Shown here: positions 32,257-42,565 of the stretch, one piece after another | Layout of the letters: the number at the start of each line of letters is the position of its first letter | How positions within the stretch are numbered: position 1 is the first letter of the stretch | Assembly: GCA_000755425.1 (NCBI GenBank) | Contig: BBMT01000002.1 | Location: 434,001 to 498,000 of the forward strand | Direction: 5' to 3' | Length of the DNA: 64,000 nucleotides | From: Vibrio maritimus | GTDB lineage: Bacteria > Pseudomonadota > Gammaproteobacteria > Enterobacterales > Vibrionaceae | Program-made: the position numbers and the translations under genes | The notes under the pieces: model-generated | What the model was told of the DNA's origin: nothing | Seen by the model: only the letters and a program-made list of their open reading frames with translations | Database searches by the model: none

Positions 32257-32721
32257 TTAGCCGTTCAAGTAATCCAACACGACTTCATGGTGAGTCTTAG
32301 TTTTGAACTTGTTGAACACGTGCTCAATCACACCTTCCTCATTGATCAAAAAGCTGATGCGGTGCAGGCCGTCATAGACTTTACCCATGAACTTCTTCTC
32401 GCCCCAAACGCCAAACTGCTCAGCGACTGCGTGGTCTTCGTCTGACAACAGCGTGAAGTTAAGTTGGTCACGTTCGATAAATTTACCCAAGCGCTTCACA
32501 GGATCAATGCTCACACCCAGCACAACGACATTGTGAGCGTCAAGTTCTGCTTTGGTATCACGTAGCCCTTGCGCTTGAACGGTACAGCCTGGTGTCATTG
32601 CTTTAGGGTAGAAGTAAAACAGCACTTTCTTGCCTTTAAAATCTGCCAAAGTAACCGTGTTACCATCCTGGTCGAGCAGTGAAAATTGTGGGGCTGGTGT
32701 GCCCGCAGTCAATGTGTTCAT
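32257..32721 (-). CDS. bcp: Thiol peroxidase Bcp (PrxQ family), single-cysteine form
   Basis: 154 residues from MNTLTAGTPAPQFSLLDQDG. Peroxidatic Cys is in AMTPGCTVQAQGLRD. The resolving Cys that E. coli Bcp has five residues later is Gln here, and there is no other Cys in the protein. It therefore must use an external thiol (1-Cys mechanism) to regenerate. The start at 32721 is preferred over an upstream ATG at 32823, which would overlap gcvR. It sits 47 bases after gcvR, in the same direction. Confidence 0.93.
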   Translation of the reverse strand: MNTLTAGTPAPQFSLLDQDGNTVTLADFKGKKVLFYFYPKAMTPGCTVQAQGLRDTKAELDAHNVVVLGVSIDPVKRLGKFIERDQLNFTLLSDEDHAVAEQFGVWGEKKFMGKVYDGLHRISFLINEEGVIEHVFNKFKTKTHHEVVLDYLNG

Positions 32722-32768
32722 TGAATTTCCTTTGAAGATTGCGTTCTTTATAGATCGAATTGTTATTT

Positions 32769-33311
32769 TTAGTGGCCGCCGCTGATGAAGTTTAGCGACC
32801 CTTTTACAGAAAGCTGATTGCACAGCGCTTCAAACTCTTCTTGGAGCTGCATGAGATTGCAGTCCTCTTCGACGTTGGCACTTAATGCAATTTGGAACTG
32901 ATCAACGTCGGTACCCGCTCGTTCTTTGACAATGGTCTGCGCGCTGAGCGAGGCGAGACCAATGTTTTTGTCAGCGAAGAATTGGGTAAACTCCTCGGTT
33001 AACCCAACGCGATCCTCAGATTCAATAAACACTTCGACGGTATATTGATTCGGGATTGAGTCGTGTTTGGAAGTACGCTTCATCATGGTGATCAGATCAT
33101 GTTCTTGACCCAAAAGCGGTAGGGTGGTTTCTACGCGAGTGATGTAGCTTGGGTTGCCAGATATCAGCATGATGAGCGTGAACTCATTGCCGAACATGGC
33201 GATGCGACTATCGATGATATTACAACCTGCGTTGGCAACGAGGTGGACGATTTCATTGCAGATCCCTGGTCGGTCTGAGCCAACTGCGGTAATCACTAAA
33301 TACTGATTCAT
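32769..33311 (-). CDS. gcvR: Glycine cleavage system regulatory protein GcvR
   Basis: 180 residues with two ACT-type domains (about 1-85 and 90-175); the first reads LVITAVGSDRPGICNEIVHLV, the second VEVFIESEDRVGLTEEFTQFF. In E. coli GcvR binds GcvA and glycine to repress gcvTHP. No gcv operon is in this window. It precedes bcp and is divergent from dapA, as in enterics. Confidence 0.9.
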   Translation of the reverse strand: MNQYLVITAVGSDRPGICNEIVHLVANAGCNIIDSRIAMFGNEFTLIMLISGNPSYITRVETTLPLLGQEHDLITMMKRTSKHDSIPNQYTVEVFIESEDRVGLTEEFTQFFADKNIGLASLSAQTIVKERAGTDVDQFQIALSANVEEDCNLMQLQEEFEALCNQLSVKGSLNFISGGH

Positions 33312-33635
33312 AGTGTCACTCTAAGTTCCTTGTTGGCTATATGTTAGCATAGCTGAGTGCAAAGCTCTTGTGATTGATGTAACCGATTCTCGCAAATCAA
33401 AAATCTTAATACCCGTACTGAGCGAAAGTGTCGGTTACGTAAGCAACTTGACTGCTCAAGAGTAAAATTAACCCACCACTGACACCTTTTGGGCGAAATA
33501 GCGCATCTTACACGTGCCTCATATCTGAAATCTGACATTATTCATCCACTTCTTGATGGGATCTGTTTTTCAGCTCTTGTGTTTATCAATAGCATTACAG
33601 TACCATGCAGTAAGTATCAATTTAGGGAGATCACC
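33312..33635. other. Intergenic region between divergent gcvR and dapA
   Basis: A 324-base gap with the two promoter regions. It contains an 8-bp inverted repeat GTAACCGA...TCGGTTAC (33379-33438) around a 44-base interval. No short gene is convincing. Confidence 0.5.
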
Positions 33636-34514
33636 ATGTTTTCAGGAAGTATTGTTGCGCTTATAACCCCACTTACCACCGATGGCGAAGTCGATTTTGT
33701 TAGTTTACGAAAACTGGTCGAGTATCATATTGCTGCGGGTACGGATGGCATTGTTGCTGTTGGTACAACTGGTGAGTCAGCAACATTAACGGTTGAAGAA
33801 CATGTAAAAGTCGTCGCGAAAACCGTTGAGTTCGCTGATGGCCGCTTACCAATTATTGCTGGCACTGGTGCCAATGCCACTCATGAAGCGATTACGTTTA
33901 GCCGTCTATTTAACAACGTCGGCATTGCAGGTTGCTTGAGTGTGACTCCTTATTACAACAAGCCGACACAGGAAGGTTTGTACCAGCACTACAAAGCGAT
34001 TTCTGAAGAAACTGACATTCCACAGATTCTTTACAATGTACCAGGTCGTACTGGTGTGGATATGCAGCCAGAAACCGTAGCGCGTTTGGCAGAGATTTCA
34101 AACATCGTTGCTTTGAAAGATGCGACCGGTGATCTCTCTCGAGTTCAAATTCATCGTGAACTTTGTGGCGAAGATTTTATCTTACTAAGTGGTGATGACG
34201 CGACTGGCCTTGATTTTGTTCAAATGGGCGGCAAAGGCGTTATCTCTGTGACCAACAATATCGCAGCAGCCGACATGGCCAACATGATGCATCTTGCATT
34301 AGAAGGTAAGTTTGAAGAAGCTAAGCTTATCAATGAGCGCCTGATGACTCTGCACAAGAATTTATTTGTTGAATCAAGCCCGATCCCAGTTAAGTGGGCG
34401 GCGCACAAAATGGGTCTTATCGCCAATGGCGACCTGAGACTACCAATGACAGAGCTGTCTGAAAATGCGAAGCCGATTGTGGCGAAAGCACTGACAGAAG
34501 CCTGCATTTACTAA
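33636..34514 (+). CDS. dapA: 4-Hydroxy-tetrahydrodipicolinate synthase
   Basis: First committed enzyme of lysine/diaminopimelate synthesis; condenses pyruvate with aspartate semialdehyde. 292 residues from [13 protein letters not shown] after a GGGAG site; the Schiff-base Lys is in [13 protein letters not shown], the catalytic Tyr in [13 protein letters not shown], and the substrate-binding GTTGESATL is present. The start at 33636 excludes 49 upstream codons. bamC follows 49 bases later, matching the E. coli dapA-bamC order. Confidence 0.97.
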   Translation: MFSGSIVALITPLTTDGEVDFVSLRKLVEYHIAAGTDGIVAVGTTGESATLTVEEHVKVVAKTVEFADGRLPIIAGTGANATHEAITFSRLFNNVGIAGCLSVTPYYNKPTQEGLYQHYKAISEETDIPQILYNVPGRTGVDMQPETVARLAEISNIVALKDATGDLSRVQIHRELCGEDFILLSGDDATGLDFVQMGGKGVISVTNNIAAADMANMMHLALEGKFEEAKLINERLMTLHKNLFVESSPIPVKWAAHKMGLIANGDLRLPMTELSENAKPIVAKALTEACIY

Positions 34515-34563
34515 ATTGAATGATAAGAGGAGCGATAGGCTCCTCTTATATAAGGGAGTATCA

Positions 34564-35586
34564 ATGAAATTTTCACGTCAGCTAGCGGTCTCTACGTTAG
34601 CTGTTATTGTTTTAGCCGCGTGCTCAAGTGATCCGAAAAACCGTCGCGAAGCCAAAGATGACTTCAACTATCTTGAGTCACCAGAACTAAGAAGCTGGAC
34701 GTTACCCGAAGGCGCGACGCCTCAGTTTTACCCTAATTATGAGATCCCTCAAGGTGACTTTTCTGGTGGAATCGGTCGTGAAGTCGATATCCGTCCACCG
34801 CAACAAGTATTGGAACTGATCCCTGGCGCTCGTGTCGAACGACAGGGCTCAGAAGTAACGCTGTGGCTACTTCAACAAGAAGAAATGGATAAGGTTTGGG
34901 CAACGGTGAAAACCATGCTAGCTGAAATCAATGTTCAAGCCGTTGAAGAGACTGACGATCGCATCGAAACCGATTGGGTAGCTTGGGTGTCTGAAGACGA
35001 AGATGTTGAAATTGGCAGCCGTTACGAAATCACTCGGTTTGAAGCCAACAATCGTTATGGTTTTAAAATGAAACTGATCGATTGGCGCGAAGGTGGCTCT
35101 GTGAAACCAGTCACTCGCGTTAATGAAGAGCGCTATAACACTTTGATGACGAACTTAGTCACAGCGCGTTATGACCGTGACCTTCGTGAAGAAGCGGCGC
35201 TGCGTGCTCAAGAGTTGGTGAAATCTATCCCAATCAGCATGGGTACAGACCGTAGTGGTTTGCCAGTCATCATTGCGCGTACGCCATACAATGTTTTGTG
35301 GCAAGAGCTTCCAACGCTACTTCCGAAAATGGGCTTTACCATTGAAGAACGCAACCAGTCGCAAGGCACCGCGAAAGCGAAGTATGCGTCACCAGATGAC
35401 GAGTTCTGGAATGAAGTGGGCCTCAAGCCGATTGACCTTGAGCCAGGCGAGTACACCTTCCTGTTTGGTGATTTAGGTAACCGTACGTCGATCAATGTGA
35501 CCGACAGTGATGGTAAACCTGTTGCTGAGAATTTGCTACGTTCACTTGAGCCGCTGATCGCAACAGTTATCAAGAAAGGGCAATGA
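34564..35586 (+). CDS. bamC: Outer-membrane protein assembly factor BamC
   Basis: Lipoprotein subunit of the BAM complex. 340 residues; lipobox VLAACSSD (Cys about 20), then the unstructured N-terminal lasso region (DDFNYLESPELRSW) that contacts BamD, and two helix-grip domains. The ATG at 34564 follows an AAGGGAG site. The stop codon lies inside a 10-bp hairpin. Confidence 0.94.
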   Translation: MKFSRQLAVSTLAVIVLAACSSDPKNRREAKDDFNYLESPELRSWTLPEGATPQFYPNYEIPQGDFSGGIGREVDIRPPQQVLELIPGARVERQGSEVTLWLLQQEEMDKVWATVKTMLAEINVQAVEETDDRIETDWVAWVSEDEDVEIGSRYEITRFEANNRYGFKMKLIDWREGGSVKPVTRVNEERYNTLMTNLVTARYDRDLREEAALRAQELVKSIPISMGTDRSGLPVIIARTPYNVLWQELPTLLPKMGFTIEERNQSQGTAKAKYASPDDEFWNEVGLKPIDLEPGEYTFLFGDLGNRTSINVTDSDGKPVAENLLRSLEPLIATVIKKGQ

Positions 35587-35642
35587 TTAAGAGAAAGTCT
35601 TAATCATGATTCACGAAAAAGGACCGTTAAGGTCCTTTTTTG
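35583..35642 (+). terminator. Tandem hairpins at the end of bamC
   Basis: The first hairpin ATGATTAAGA / TCTTAATCAT (loop GAAAG, 35583-35607) contains the stop codon; the second AAAAAGGACC / GGTCCTTTTT (35616-35640) with a T run is the classical terminator. Confidence 0.85.
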
Positions 35643-35696
35643 TATCTGAGTTTTGCTCTGTTTTTAACAAGCAACGTTCAAACAAACATGTATGGG

Positions 35697-35909
35697 CTAA
35701 TTCGACTTATTGTGCTCATCGTTTGGGTTATCGCCATACTTTTGCTTGTCTAACTCATTGAGACGATCTAGCTGATTCTTGCGTGAATCAACTTTATCAC
35801 CTTGCTGGAACTTCATGTTCGCAGTGTGCTTGAGTGCAGCAATGTTGCCAATTACCACAGCCAGTACCACGATTATGATAACCCAAGGGTTAAATAGCCA
35901 TTCAATCAT
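35697..35909 (-). CDS. DUF2897-like small inner-membrane protein
   Basis: 70 residues: one N-terminal membrane helix (WVIIIVVLAVVIGNIAAL), then a charged, polar tail (Lys/Asp/Asn-rich, ending NPNDEHNKSN). Predicted to expose the tail to the cytoplasm. It lies 10 bases after the M15 peptidase gene and shares its direction. The family name is from memory; no function can be given. Confidence 0.65.
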   Translation of the reverse strand: MIEWLFNPWVIIIVVLAVVIGNIAALKHTANMKFQQGDKVDSRKNQLDRLNELDKQKYGDNPNDEHNKSN

Positions 35910-35918
35910 TGTCTGCTC

Positions 35919-36593
35919 TTAACGGTTTATGTTGATCACATATTGATTGTAGATGGAATCGAGCTCAGAAAGTATCGCCTCACGTCCCAAAATATCCGAT
36001 TGCTGTAAAACTTGTCGCCACTTATCGCAAGAAAAGTGCGCTAAGCAAGCTGAACTCGCTTGGCGGTGGCTGATATGCCACGGCTCCATCGCTACACCAC
36101 CTAAGTCTTCGCCATATGGAAAGAAAAAACCATACAGTGCTGCGTGCTCGTTAAGCCAAAGGTAAAACTCACGCTGGTGTCCGTCTAAATATTCCCAGGG
36201 TTCTAACTGCAACTTAGTGTCACTGGGAAGCAAATTGCCAGCGTAGACATCGAAATCCGTACCCCAGTGATGACGACTCGCGCCAGGTAAAGCACTCCAC
36301 TTCAAGATAGCTTGAACTTTTTCGAGTTCGTTCATTTGCTCTGACACCATCGGTTGACTGTCTTTATCCAAAATTGGCGTTGCGCCAGCCATTTTGTTGT
36401 TCCAAATTGTCAACTGACGTTCAAACGAGCGATAGCCGCTTGCTAGGAATAACTCGAACCCTGCTTGGCTTGCTGCACTCACTAATGTCAGTAAGTCAGC
36501 TTGCACATGCTCGTGCACCAGAAACGACTTATTCCCAATGGTAGTGTCAACCAAGGCTTCTGTGGACTGCCCAACAAGCTGAGCTATCTGCAT
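35919..36593 (-). CDS. M15 family D-alanyl-D-alanine carboxypeptidase (VanY-type)
   Basis: 224 residues. The zinc site SRHHWGTDFDVYAGN and the downstream catalytic EPWHISHRQAS (Glu and third His) are both present, as in VanY-like peptidases that trim peptidoglycan stem peptides. No signal peptide is visible at MQIAQLVGQSTEAL, so either it is cytoplasmic or the true start is elsewhere. It lies between dapE and the small DUF2897-like gene. Confidence 0.85.
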   Translation of the reverse strand: MQIAQLVGQSTEALVDTTIGNKSFLVHEHVQADLLTLVSAASQAGFELFLASGYRSFERQLTIWNNKMAGATPILDKDSQPMVSEQMNELEKVQAILKWSALPGASRHHWGTDFDVYAGNLLPSDTKLQLEPWEYLDGHQREFYLWLNEHAALYGFFFPYGEDLGGVAMEPWHISHRQASSACLAHFSCDKWRQVLQQSDILGREAILSELDSIYNQYVININR

Positions 36594-36624
36594 ATTACGT
36601 TTTACCTAGTGCTCTGAACCTGAC

Positions 36625-37762
<1,138 letters not shown>

Positions 37763-37820
37763 CCTTGAGGATCCTTGTTTCTAAATTTACTAATGAAAGG
37801 GAGTTAATGCAGTGGCTATA

Positions 37821-38171
37821 TTAAACACCAAATACTTGTTGGTATTGATCTGCTTTGAATCCAATGTGCAGCGTGCCGTCCACATCTAGGATAGGGCGCT
37901 TGATCATTGCTGAGTGTTCAACGAGTAAGGCAATCGCCGTCTCTTGATTCAAGTTGTCCTTTTGTTCTTGGGTCAGTTGGCGGTAGGTGGTGCCACGTTT
38001 ATTGACCACTTGTTCCCAGCCAAGTTGTTCGCAGAACTGACGAACCATTTCTTCGCTGATGCCATCCTTACGGTAGTTATGAAATTGATAGTCTAACTCA
38101 TTGGCTTCAAGCCATTTTTTTGCTTTTTTAATCGTGTCACAGTTGGGAATACCAAACATCGTTGTGGCCAT
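37821..38171 (-). CDS. Spx/MgsR-type ArsC-like reductase (YffB family)
   Basis: 116 residues with a thioredoxin-like fold; active-site GIPNCDTIKKAKKWLE has one Cys. The RPILDVDGTLHIGF tail is conserved. Unlike the arsC at 28.8 kb there is no NPRCSKS signature, so it is a paralogous subfamily. Function unclear; a glutathione-linked reductase is likely. It precedes dapE with a 58-base gap. Confidence 0.85.
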   Translation of the reverse strand: MATTMFGIPNCDTIKKAKKWLEANELDYQFHNYRKDGISEEMVRQFCEQLGWEQVVNKRGTTYRQLTQEQKDNLNQETAIALLVEHSAMIKRPILDVDGTLHIGFKADQYQQVFGV

Positions 38172-38455
38172 GATGACTTCCTTATGGGCGTTGAACTGTT
38201 TACTTTTTATTATGTGTTGAGCGTTTAGAAATAGAAATTGACGCCAAACACTTGCTTGTGTCTAAGCATCCTATCAAGAAGTGCTGCGTTAAACAAAACC
38301 TTGTCACTGGTCACAGTTTTCATGCCGGTTTTTGCCACTCAAGGTTACAAATTGTTGAATTTCGAAATTAACACGATGAGCGAGAACTTGATCGAGCGCA
38401 AAACGGCCAAATGGAAATGCAATATATTGGAAAAGCACATAAATAGGAGGTGTCA

Positions 38456-38737
38456 ATGGAACTGAGTCCTGTTTTTGCACGTCGTCTCTATCTTGCATTG
38501 CTCGTTGAGAGCATTGAAAGACCGAATGTGCCAAAACTAATCGAGAAAACGGGTTGGCCTCGCCGTACCATTCAAGATGTTATCAAAGCGCTACCAGGTA
38601 TCGGCATTGAGCTCATGTTTGTTCAAGATGGGCGTCGACACAATGATGGTTATTACCAGTTATCAGACTGGGGGCCTTTTGACAGCCAGTGGGTTATTGA
38701 TCGTCAAGACGATATTGAAACCACGCTGGGCGTATAG
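38456..38737 (+). CDS. Small winged-helix DNA-binding protein
   Basis: 93 residues starting after an AGGAGG site at ATG 38456. VPKLIEKTGWPRRTIQDVIKAL resembles a helix-turn-helix. It ends DIETTLGV. It appears to be a stand-alone vibrio protein with no effector domain. I do not recognise targets; a role as a regulator is inferred. Confidence 0.7.
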   Translation: MELSPVFARRLYLALLVESIERPNVPKLIEKTGWPRRTIQDVIKALPGIGIELMFVQDGRRHNDGYYQLSDWGPFDSQWVIDRQDDIETTLGV

Positions 38738-38813
38738 CCTTGCTGCAAGAGGGGTTGCATACTCAATGTGCGCGGAAACCCAAAGTGCTTGAGAATGAAA
38801 AATAAAGCCGAAG

Positions 38814-39176
38814 CTAAGCTTCGGCTTTATTTTTTGCAACGATAGCGCTGCCAAAGAGGGTCACAGAGGTGCTGAAATAGACTGGGCTGAGTAGCAATAC
38901 GGTATCGCCACCTAGCGCAGCAGCGTGATTTTTGATGCCATTGACCGCACCTTGCGTTAAAGAATCATTCTTGAAGAATAAATACGTGTACCAATATCCT
39001 TCAGAACCCGTTACATCGCCTTTCCACTCACAATCAGAGACATCTACACTCGCATCAAGTCGCATTTCTACCTGAGCTGCTTGTTCCGACTGTAATTGAT
39101 TGAACGGTTGAGCACAGCCAGAGAGCAACAAAGCCACTGCTACCCAAAAGCCGAAGGTTCGCTTAAAGTGCAACAT
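38814..39176 (-). CDS. DUF4156-type lipoprotein
   Basis: 120 residues. The lipobox VALLLSGCAQP puts Cys at about 21. DCEWKGDVTGSEGYWYTYLFFKNDSLTQGA and AALGGDTVLLLSP are the typical segments of small enterobacterial DUF4156 lipoproteins. The start at 39176 overlaps the end of the DUF2956 gene by 14 bases. Probably attached to the outer membrane; function unknown. Confidence 0.75.
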   Translation of the reverse strand: MLHFKRTFGFWVAVALLLSGCAQPFNQLQSEQAAQVEMRLDASVDVSDCEWKGDVTGSEGYWYTYLFFKNDSLTQGAVNGIKNHAAALGGDTVLLLSPVYFSTSVTLFGSAIVAKNKAEA

Positions 39177-39501
39177 AGGCAATAAATCCCACCCAACTGA
39201 TGGCAAGCAGTGCCCACGGTAAAATTGCAGTGCGAGGAGCCGACTTGGTTTCGCTAGTGTCTGTAATTGCTTGGTTACTTGCTGGTTCGACTGATTTAGC
39301 GCGTTTCTGTTTTTTCTGAGCCTTGTCAGCTTGACGCTTTTTCTCTTTTTGTTGTTTCTTGTACAGTGCAATACCTTTCTCTATACCTTGAGCGACCAGC
39401 TTGGTTTGCTCCTTGGTTTGACCTGGTTTTTGCGTTGCTTTGGCAATTTTCATTGCTTCTTGCTGAGTTTCCACAGAGGGAGTATTTTTGTTGGTTTTCA
39501 T
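39163..39501 (-). CDS. DUF2956 membrane protein
   Basis: 112 residues. A long, very Lys/Gln-rich coiled region (KIAKATQKPGQTKEQTKLVA, KKQQKEKKRQADKAQKKQ) is followed by one C-terminal membrane helix (AILPWALLAISWVGFIAYVA). The tail anchor suggests a cytoplasmic basic domain tethered to the inner membrane. It is coupled by overlap to the lipoprotein gene. Confidence 0.75.
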   Translation of the reverse strand: MKTNKNTPSVETQQEAMKIAKATQKPGQTKEQTKLVAQGIEKGIALYKKQQKEKKRQADKAQKKQKRAKSVEPASNQAITDTSETKSAPRTAILPWALLAISWVGFIAYVAL

Positions 39502-39628
39502 CTGAGTTCCGCACAAACGTTGGAGCTTGTTATTTTTCGAACATCTTAACACAATGGTTTGCTCAGTCTTGAATCAAAGCGAGATTAGCACCATATAGTT
39601 TGATATCAGATAATTTTAGAGACGTATA

Positions 39629-40126
39629 ATGCGCTATGCCATAGAACAGTATGATCAGCACGGTTTGCTCAAGCCGCCAGTGTGGCTTTGGCTTGGCTGG
39701 GCTTTTTTGATTCGTGCGTGGGTGGTGTTCGTTGTCGCGGGTGCAAGTCGTCAAGAAGGCAGCAACATTCTCCAGTACGTCTATCCTAATCATACGATGC
39801 TATATATTGGCTTGGCGATGGGATTGCCGATTGTCATCGGCATGTGGTTGGTCGGACTTCGAAAGAGTGACTCTAATAAAACCAACTTTCTGGTTAGCTT
39901 ACTCAAGCCGGTTACACTCGCTATTGTAGCAATGCAGCTTGTCCATACAGGGTACTTAGTTAATCTGCATCATTGGCAATTTAGCTGGCCGAACGCAGTG
40001 ACACTGGTATTGCTCGCATGGTTTGCTATTTACCTGATAAATAGTCGTAGAGTGAAAGATAGTTTGGCGTTGCCAGCCAAAATCACTTCAGTTCCTGATC
40101 AAGGTCATACAATCAACCATCAGTAG
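39629..40126 (+). CDS. DUF2919 inner-membrane protein (YfeZ-like)
   Basis: 165 residues with four membrane segments (WLGWAFLIRAWVVFVVAG, YIGLAMGLPIVIGMWLVG, PVTLAIVAMQLVHTGYL, VTLVLLAWFAIYLI). The N-terminus YDQHGLLKPPVWLWLG is typical. It lies 35 bases before the Dyp peroxidase gene, as yfeZ lies near yfeX in enterics. Function unknown. Confidence 0.78.
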   Translation: MRYAIEQYDQHGLLKPPVWLWLGWAFLIRAWVVFVVAGASRQEGSNILQYVYPNHTMLYIGLAMGLPIVIGMWLVGLRKSDSNKTNFLVSLLKPVTLAIVAMQLVHTGYLVNLHHWQFSWPNAVTLVLLAWFAIYLINSRRVKDSLALPAKITSVPDQGHTINHQ

Positions 40127-40161
40127 AAAATACACTGAGCGGAAAAAACAGAGGAAAGACA

Positions 40162-41067
40162 ATGTCATTACCACAAAGCGCGATTACGCCAGAAGCCGAA
40201 CCTTTTGCGTTGTACGCTCAATTAAAAGTTAATCAAAACGCTCAACAGGTTTTGGATGCATTGCAGACCCTGCCGAGTTTAGTGGATGAACTGAATCAAT
40301 CTCAACCGGGTGCCGATCTGGCGCTCTCTGTCGCTTTCTCGCATGCATTTTGGTCCAAGCTAGACCAAACTTTGCCGGCGGAGCTAAAGCCGTTCCCAGA
40401 GCTGGGTGAAGGCGAAGTTTTCGCCCCATCAACAGATGTCGATGTTCTAATTCATTGCCACTCACAGCGACACGATTTGCATTTTTACTTACTGCGCAAG
40501 CTGATGGGACAAATTTCAGAGAACGTTACCGTTGTTGATGAAACCCAAGGCTTCCGCTTTATGGATGCGCGAGATATGACAGACTTCGTTGACGGCACTG
40601 AGAACCCTAAAGGTGAGCAGCGCGCTGAAGTGGCTCTAGTAGCAGACGGTGAGTTTGCTGGTGGTAGCTATGTTATGGTACAGCGTTTCGAGCACAACCT
40701 ACCAGCTTGGAACCGTTTGAATGTTGCTGCGCAAGAAAAAGTGATCGGCCGTACTAAGCCAGACAGTATTGAACTCGAGGATGTTCCAGCTGCCTCGCAC
40801 GTAGGTCGAGTTGATATCAAAGAAGAAGGTAAGGGATTGAAAATCGTCCGTCATAGTCTGCCATACGGCACTGTGAGTGGTCCACATGGTCTTCTGTTCA
40901 TTGCTTACTGCAATACGGTTCACAACTTCGATGCCATGCTAGAGAGCATGTACGGTGCTACTGACGGCAAAACAGACCAATTGCTTCGCTTTACAAAGGC
41001 GGTGACTGGCGCTTACTTCTTTGCTCCTTCACAAACAATGCTGGCGGCGCTAACTGTTAAAGGTTAA
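40162..41067 (+). CDS. yfeX: Dyp-type heme peroxidase YfeX
   Basis: 301 residues. The Dyp distal motif is FVDGTENPKG (catalytic Asp in the GxxDG region). The proximal heme-ligand His lies around VGRVDIKEEGKG or KIVRHSLPYGT. YfeX proteins oxidise porphyrinogens and act in the cytoplasm; there is no signal peptide. The gene is followed by the flagellin locus. Confidence 0.92.
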   Translation: MSLPQSAITPEAEPFALYAQLKVNQNAQQVLDALQTLPSLVDELNQSQPGADLALSVAFSHAFWSKLDQTLPAELKPFPELGEGEVFAPSTDVDVLIHCHSQRHDLHFYLLRKLMGQISENVTVVDETQGFRFMDARDMTDFVDGTENPKGEQRAEVALVADGEFAGGSYVMVQRFEHNLPAWNRLNVAAQEKVIGRTKPDSIELEDVPAASHVGRVDIKEEGKGLKIVRHSLPYGTVSGPHGLLFIAYCNTVHNFDAMLESMYGATDGKTDQLLRFTKAVTGAYFFAPSQTMLAALTVKG

Positions 41068-41138
41068 CCGAAGCCACTCTTCAATAAGACACTCTCAAGG
41101 ACATATCGCTTGTCTTTGAGAGTTCCTCTCTAAATGTC

Positions 41139-41165
41139 TCAAGTTTCCAAAGTGTTGGTCGATAA
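41139..41165 (+). promoter_or_regulatory. Sigma-28 (FliA) promoter of flagellin 1
   Basis: TCAAGTTT-N11-GTCGATAA, compared with TAAAGTTT-N11-GCCGATAA: seven of eight matches in each half and the correct spacer. It ends 36 bases before the start codon. Confidence 0.85.
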
Positions 41166-41201
41166 CTAAGCTATTCAGTTCATTCTGTTTTTGGAAGCGA
41201 C

Positions 41202-42338
41202 ATGTCGATCACCGTGAATACTAATGTCAGCGCAATTGTGGCGCAAAACCACTTAGGGGCGGCAAGCAAAGCGCTTAGTCAGTCCTTAGAGCGTTTGTCG
41301 TCTGGGCACCGTATCAACAGCGCCAAAGACGATGCTGCGGGCTTGCAAATTGCCAATCGACTCGATGCTCAGATCAGTGGACTTGGCGTCGCACAGCGCA
41401 ATGCTAATGATGGTATTTCCATCATGCAAACGGCTGAAGGCGCGATGAATGAAGCAACACAAATTCTACAACGCATGCGTGATCTTTCTTTGCAAAGTGC
41501 CAATGGCGCCAACTCTCAACAAGACAGACAAGCGTTAGAGCAAGAGTTTGTCGCGCTTAATGATGAACTAAACCGTATTGCTGAAACGACTAGCTTTGGC
41601 GGAAGGAAGCTCCTTAACGGCACATTTGGTACCTCAGCGTTTCAAATTGGTGCTCAGTCGGGTGAAGCTCTGCAAGTAGGGCTTGCTAACTTGCGAACGG
41701 ATCAGTTGTCTATGGGCGGCGCAGTGTATCAAGCCGGTAACAGCGCTTCACCAGAGTGGCGAGTAGGGCAGAGTAATAATACCCTCTCATTTAGCTATGT
41801 TGATACCCAAGGGAGTAATCAATCGGTAACGATAGAGCTCAAACAAGGGGACGATATCGAGCAGGTGGCCACCTACATTAATGGGCAAACGGATGTGTTG
41901 TCGGCGTCAGTCGATGAGAATGGTCAACTTCAGGTCTTTGCTGATTCGGACAAAGCAACGGGAGCGGTGAGTTTTTCGGGCAGCTTTGCCACTGAAGTCG
42001 GTTTGCAAAATGGTCAAGTCGTGACAGTCAACGACATGTCTATTGGCACCGTCGGCGGAGCACAACTGTCAGTGTCTGTGCTAGATAAGGCGATGAAGTT
42101 TGTCGATAGCCACAGAGCAGAACTGGGTGCGACTCAAAATCGCCTCAACCATACCATCAATAATCTCGCCAATATGGAAGAAAACCTTTCCGCTTCACAA
42201 AGTCGCATCCGCGATACCGATTATGCCAAAGAGACCACTCAAATGCTTAAGCAACAAATCTTGCAGCAGGTGAGCACGACAGTTTTGGCGCAAGCGAAAC
42301 AAACACCGAATTTGGCATTAACGCTATTACAAGGTTAA
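41202..42338 (+). CDS. Polar flagellin 1
   Basis: 378 residues, the Vibrio flagellin size. The conserved D0/D1 N-terminus ([39 protein letters not shown]) and C-terminus ([20 protein letters not shown]) flank a variable centre. No signal peptide; export is by the flagellar type III system. The C-terminus ends ALTLLQG instead of the ALSLLG form of the next gene. Vibrios carry about five or six polar flagellins; this pair lies near toxRS as the flaCDE-type locus does in V. parahaemolyticus, but the exact letter cannot be assigned. Confidence 0.93.
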   Translation: MSITVNTNVSAIVAQNHLGAASKALSQSLERLSSGHRINSAKDDAAGLQIANRLDAQISGLGVAQRNANDGISIMQTAEGAMNEATQILQRMRDLSLQSANGANSQQDRQALEQEFVALNDELNRIAETTSFGGRKLLNGTFGTSAFQIGAQSGEALQVGLANLRTDQLSMGGAVYQAGNSASPEWRVGQSNNTLSFSYVDTQGSNQSVTIELKQGDDIEQVATYINGQTDVLSASVDENGQLQVFADSDKATGAVSFSGSFATEVGLQNGQVVTVNDMSIGTVGGAQLSVSVLDKAMKFVDSHRAELGATQNRLNHTINNLANMEENLSASQSRIRDTDYAKETTQMLKQQILQQVSTTVLAQAKQTPNLALTLLQG

Positions 42339-42346
42339 GGGCATCG

Positions 42347-42380
42347 ACCGTTTAAAGTCGAACTTTAGTCTTTTTTTGAT
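42347..42380 (+). terminator. Weak candidate terminator after flagellin 1
   Basis: TAAAGT / ACTTTA short stem with T-rich run. The stem is short and AT-rich, so efficiency is doubtful and read-through into flagellin 2 is possible. Confidence 0.35.
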
Positions 42381-42458
42381 AAAACATTCCTTTTTACCAT
42401 TTCTGTCACATCTTCCAGTCTAAAGCTCAAAAATTCGCAACTTTGTTTACTTTTTATC

Positions 42459-42485
42459 TCAAGTGTTTGGTTTTAAGGACGATAA
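42459..42485 (+). promoter_or_regulatory. Sigma-28 (FliA) promoter of flagellin 2
   Basis: TCAAGTGT-N11-GACGATAA: six of eight and seven of eight matches with the correct 11-base spacer, 80 bases before the start. Confidence 0.75.
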
Positions 42486-42565
42486 AGTAAGTAACTTTGA
42501 GAGAACTACTTGGTTTTCCGAGACGTCGGAAACCGCTACACCGGAAAATCAATTGGAGAAACACC

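Noticed and set aside
38238..38465. A 75-codon open frame on plus before the winged-helix gene
   Set aside because: No ribosome site, no recognisable domain, and it overlaps the real start that has an AGGAGG site; probably random.
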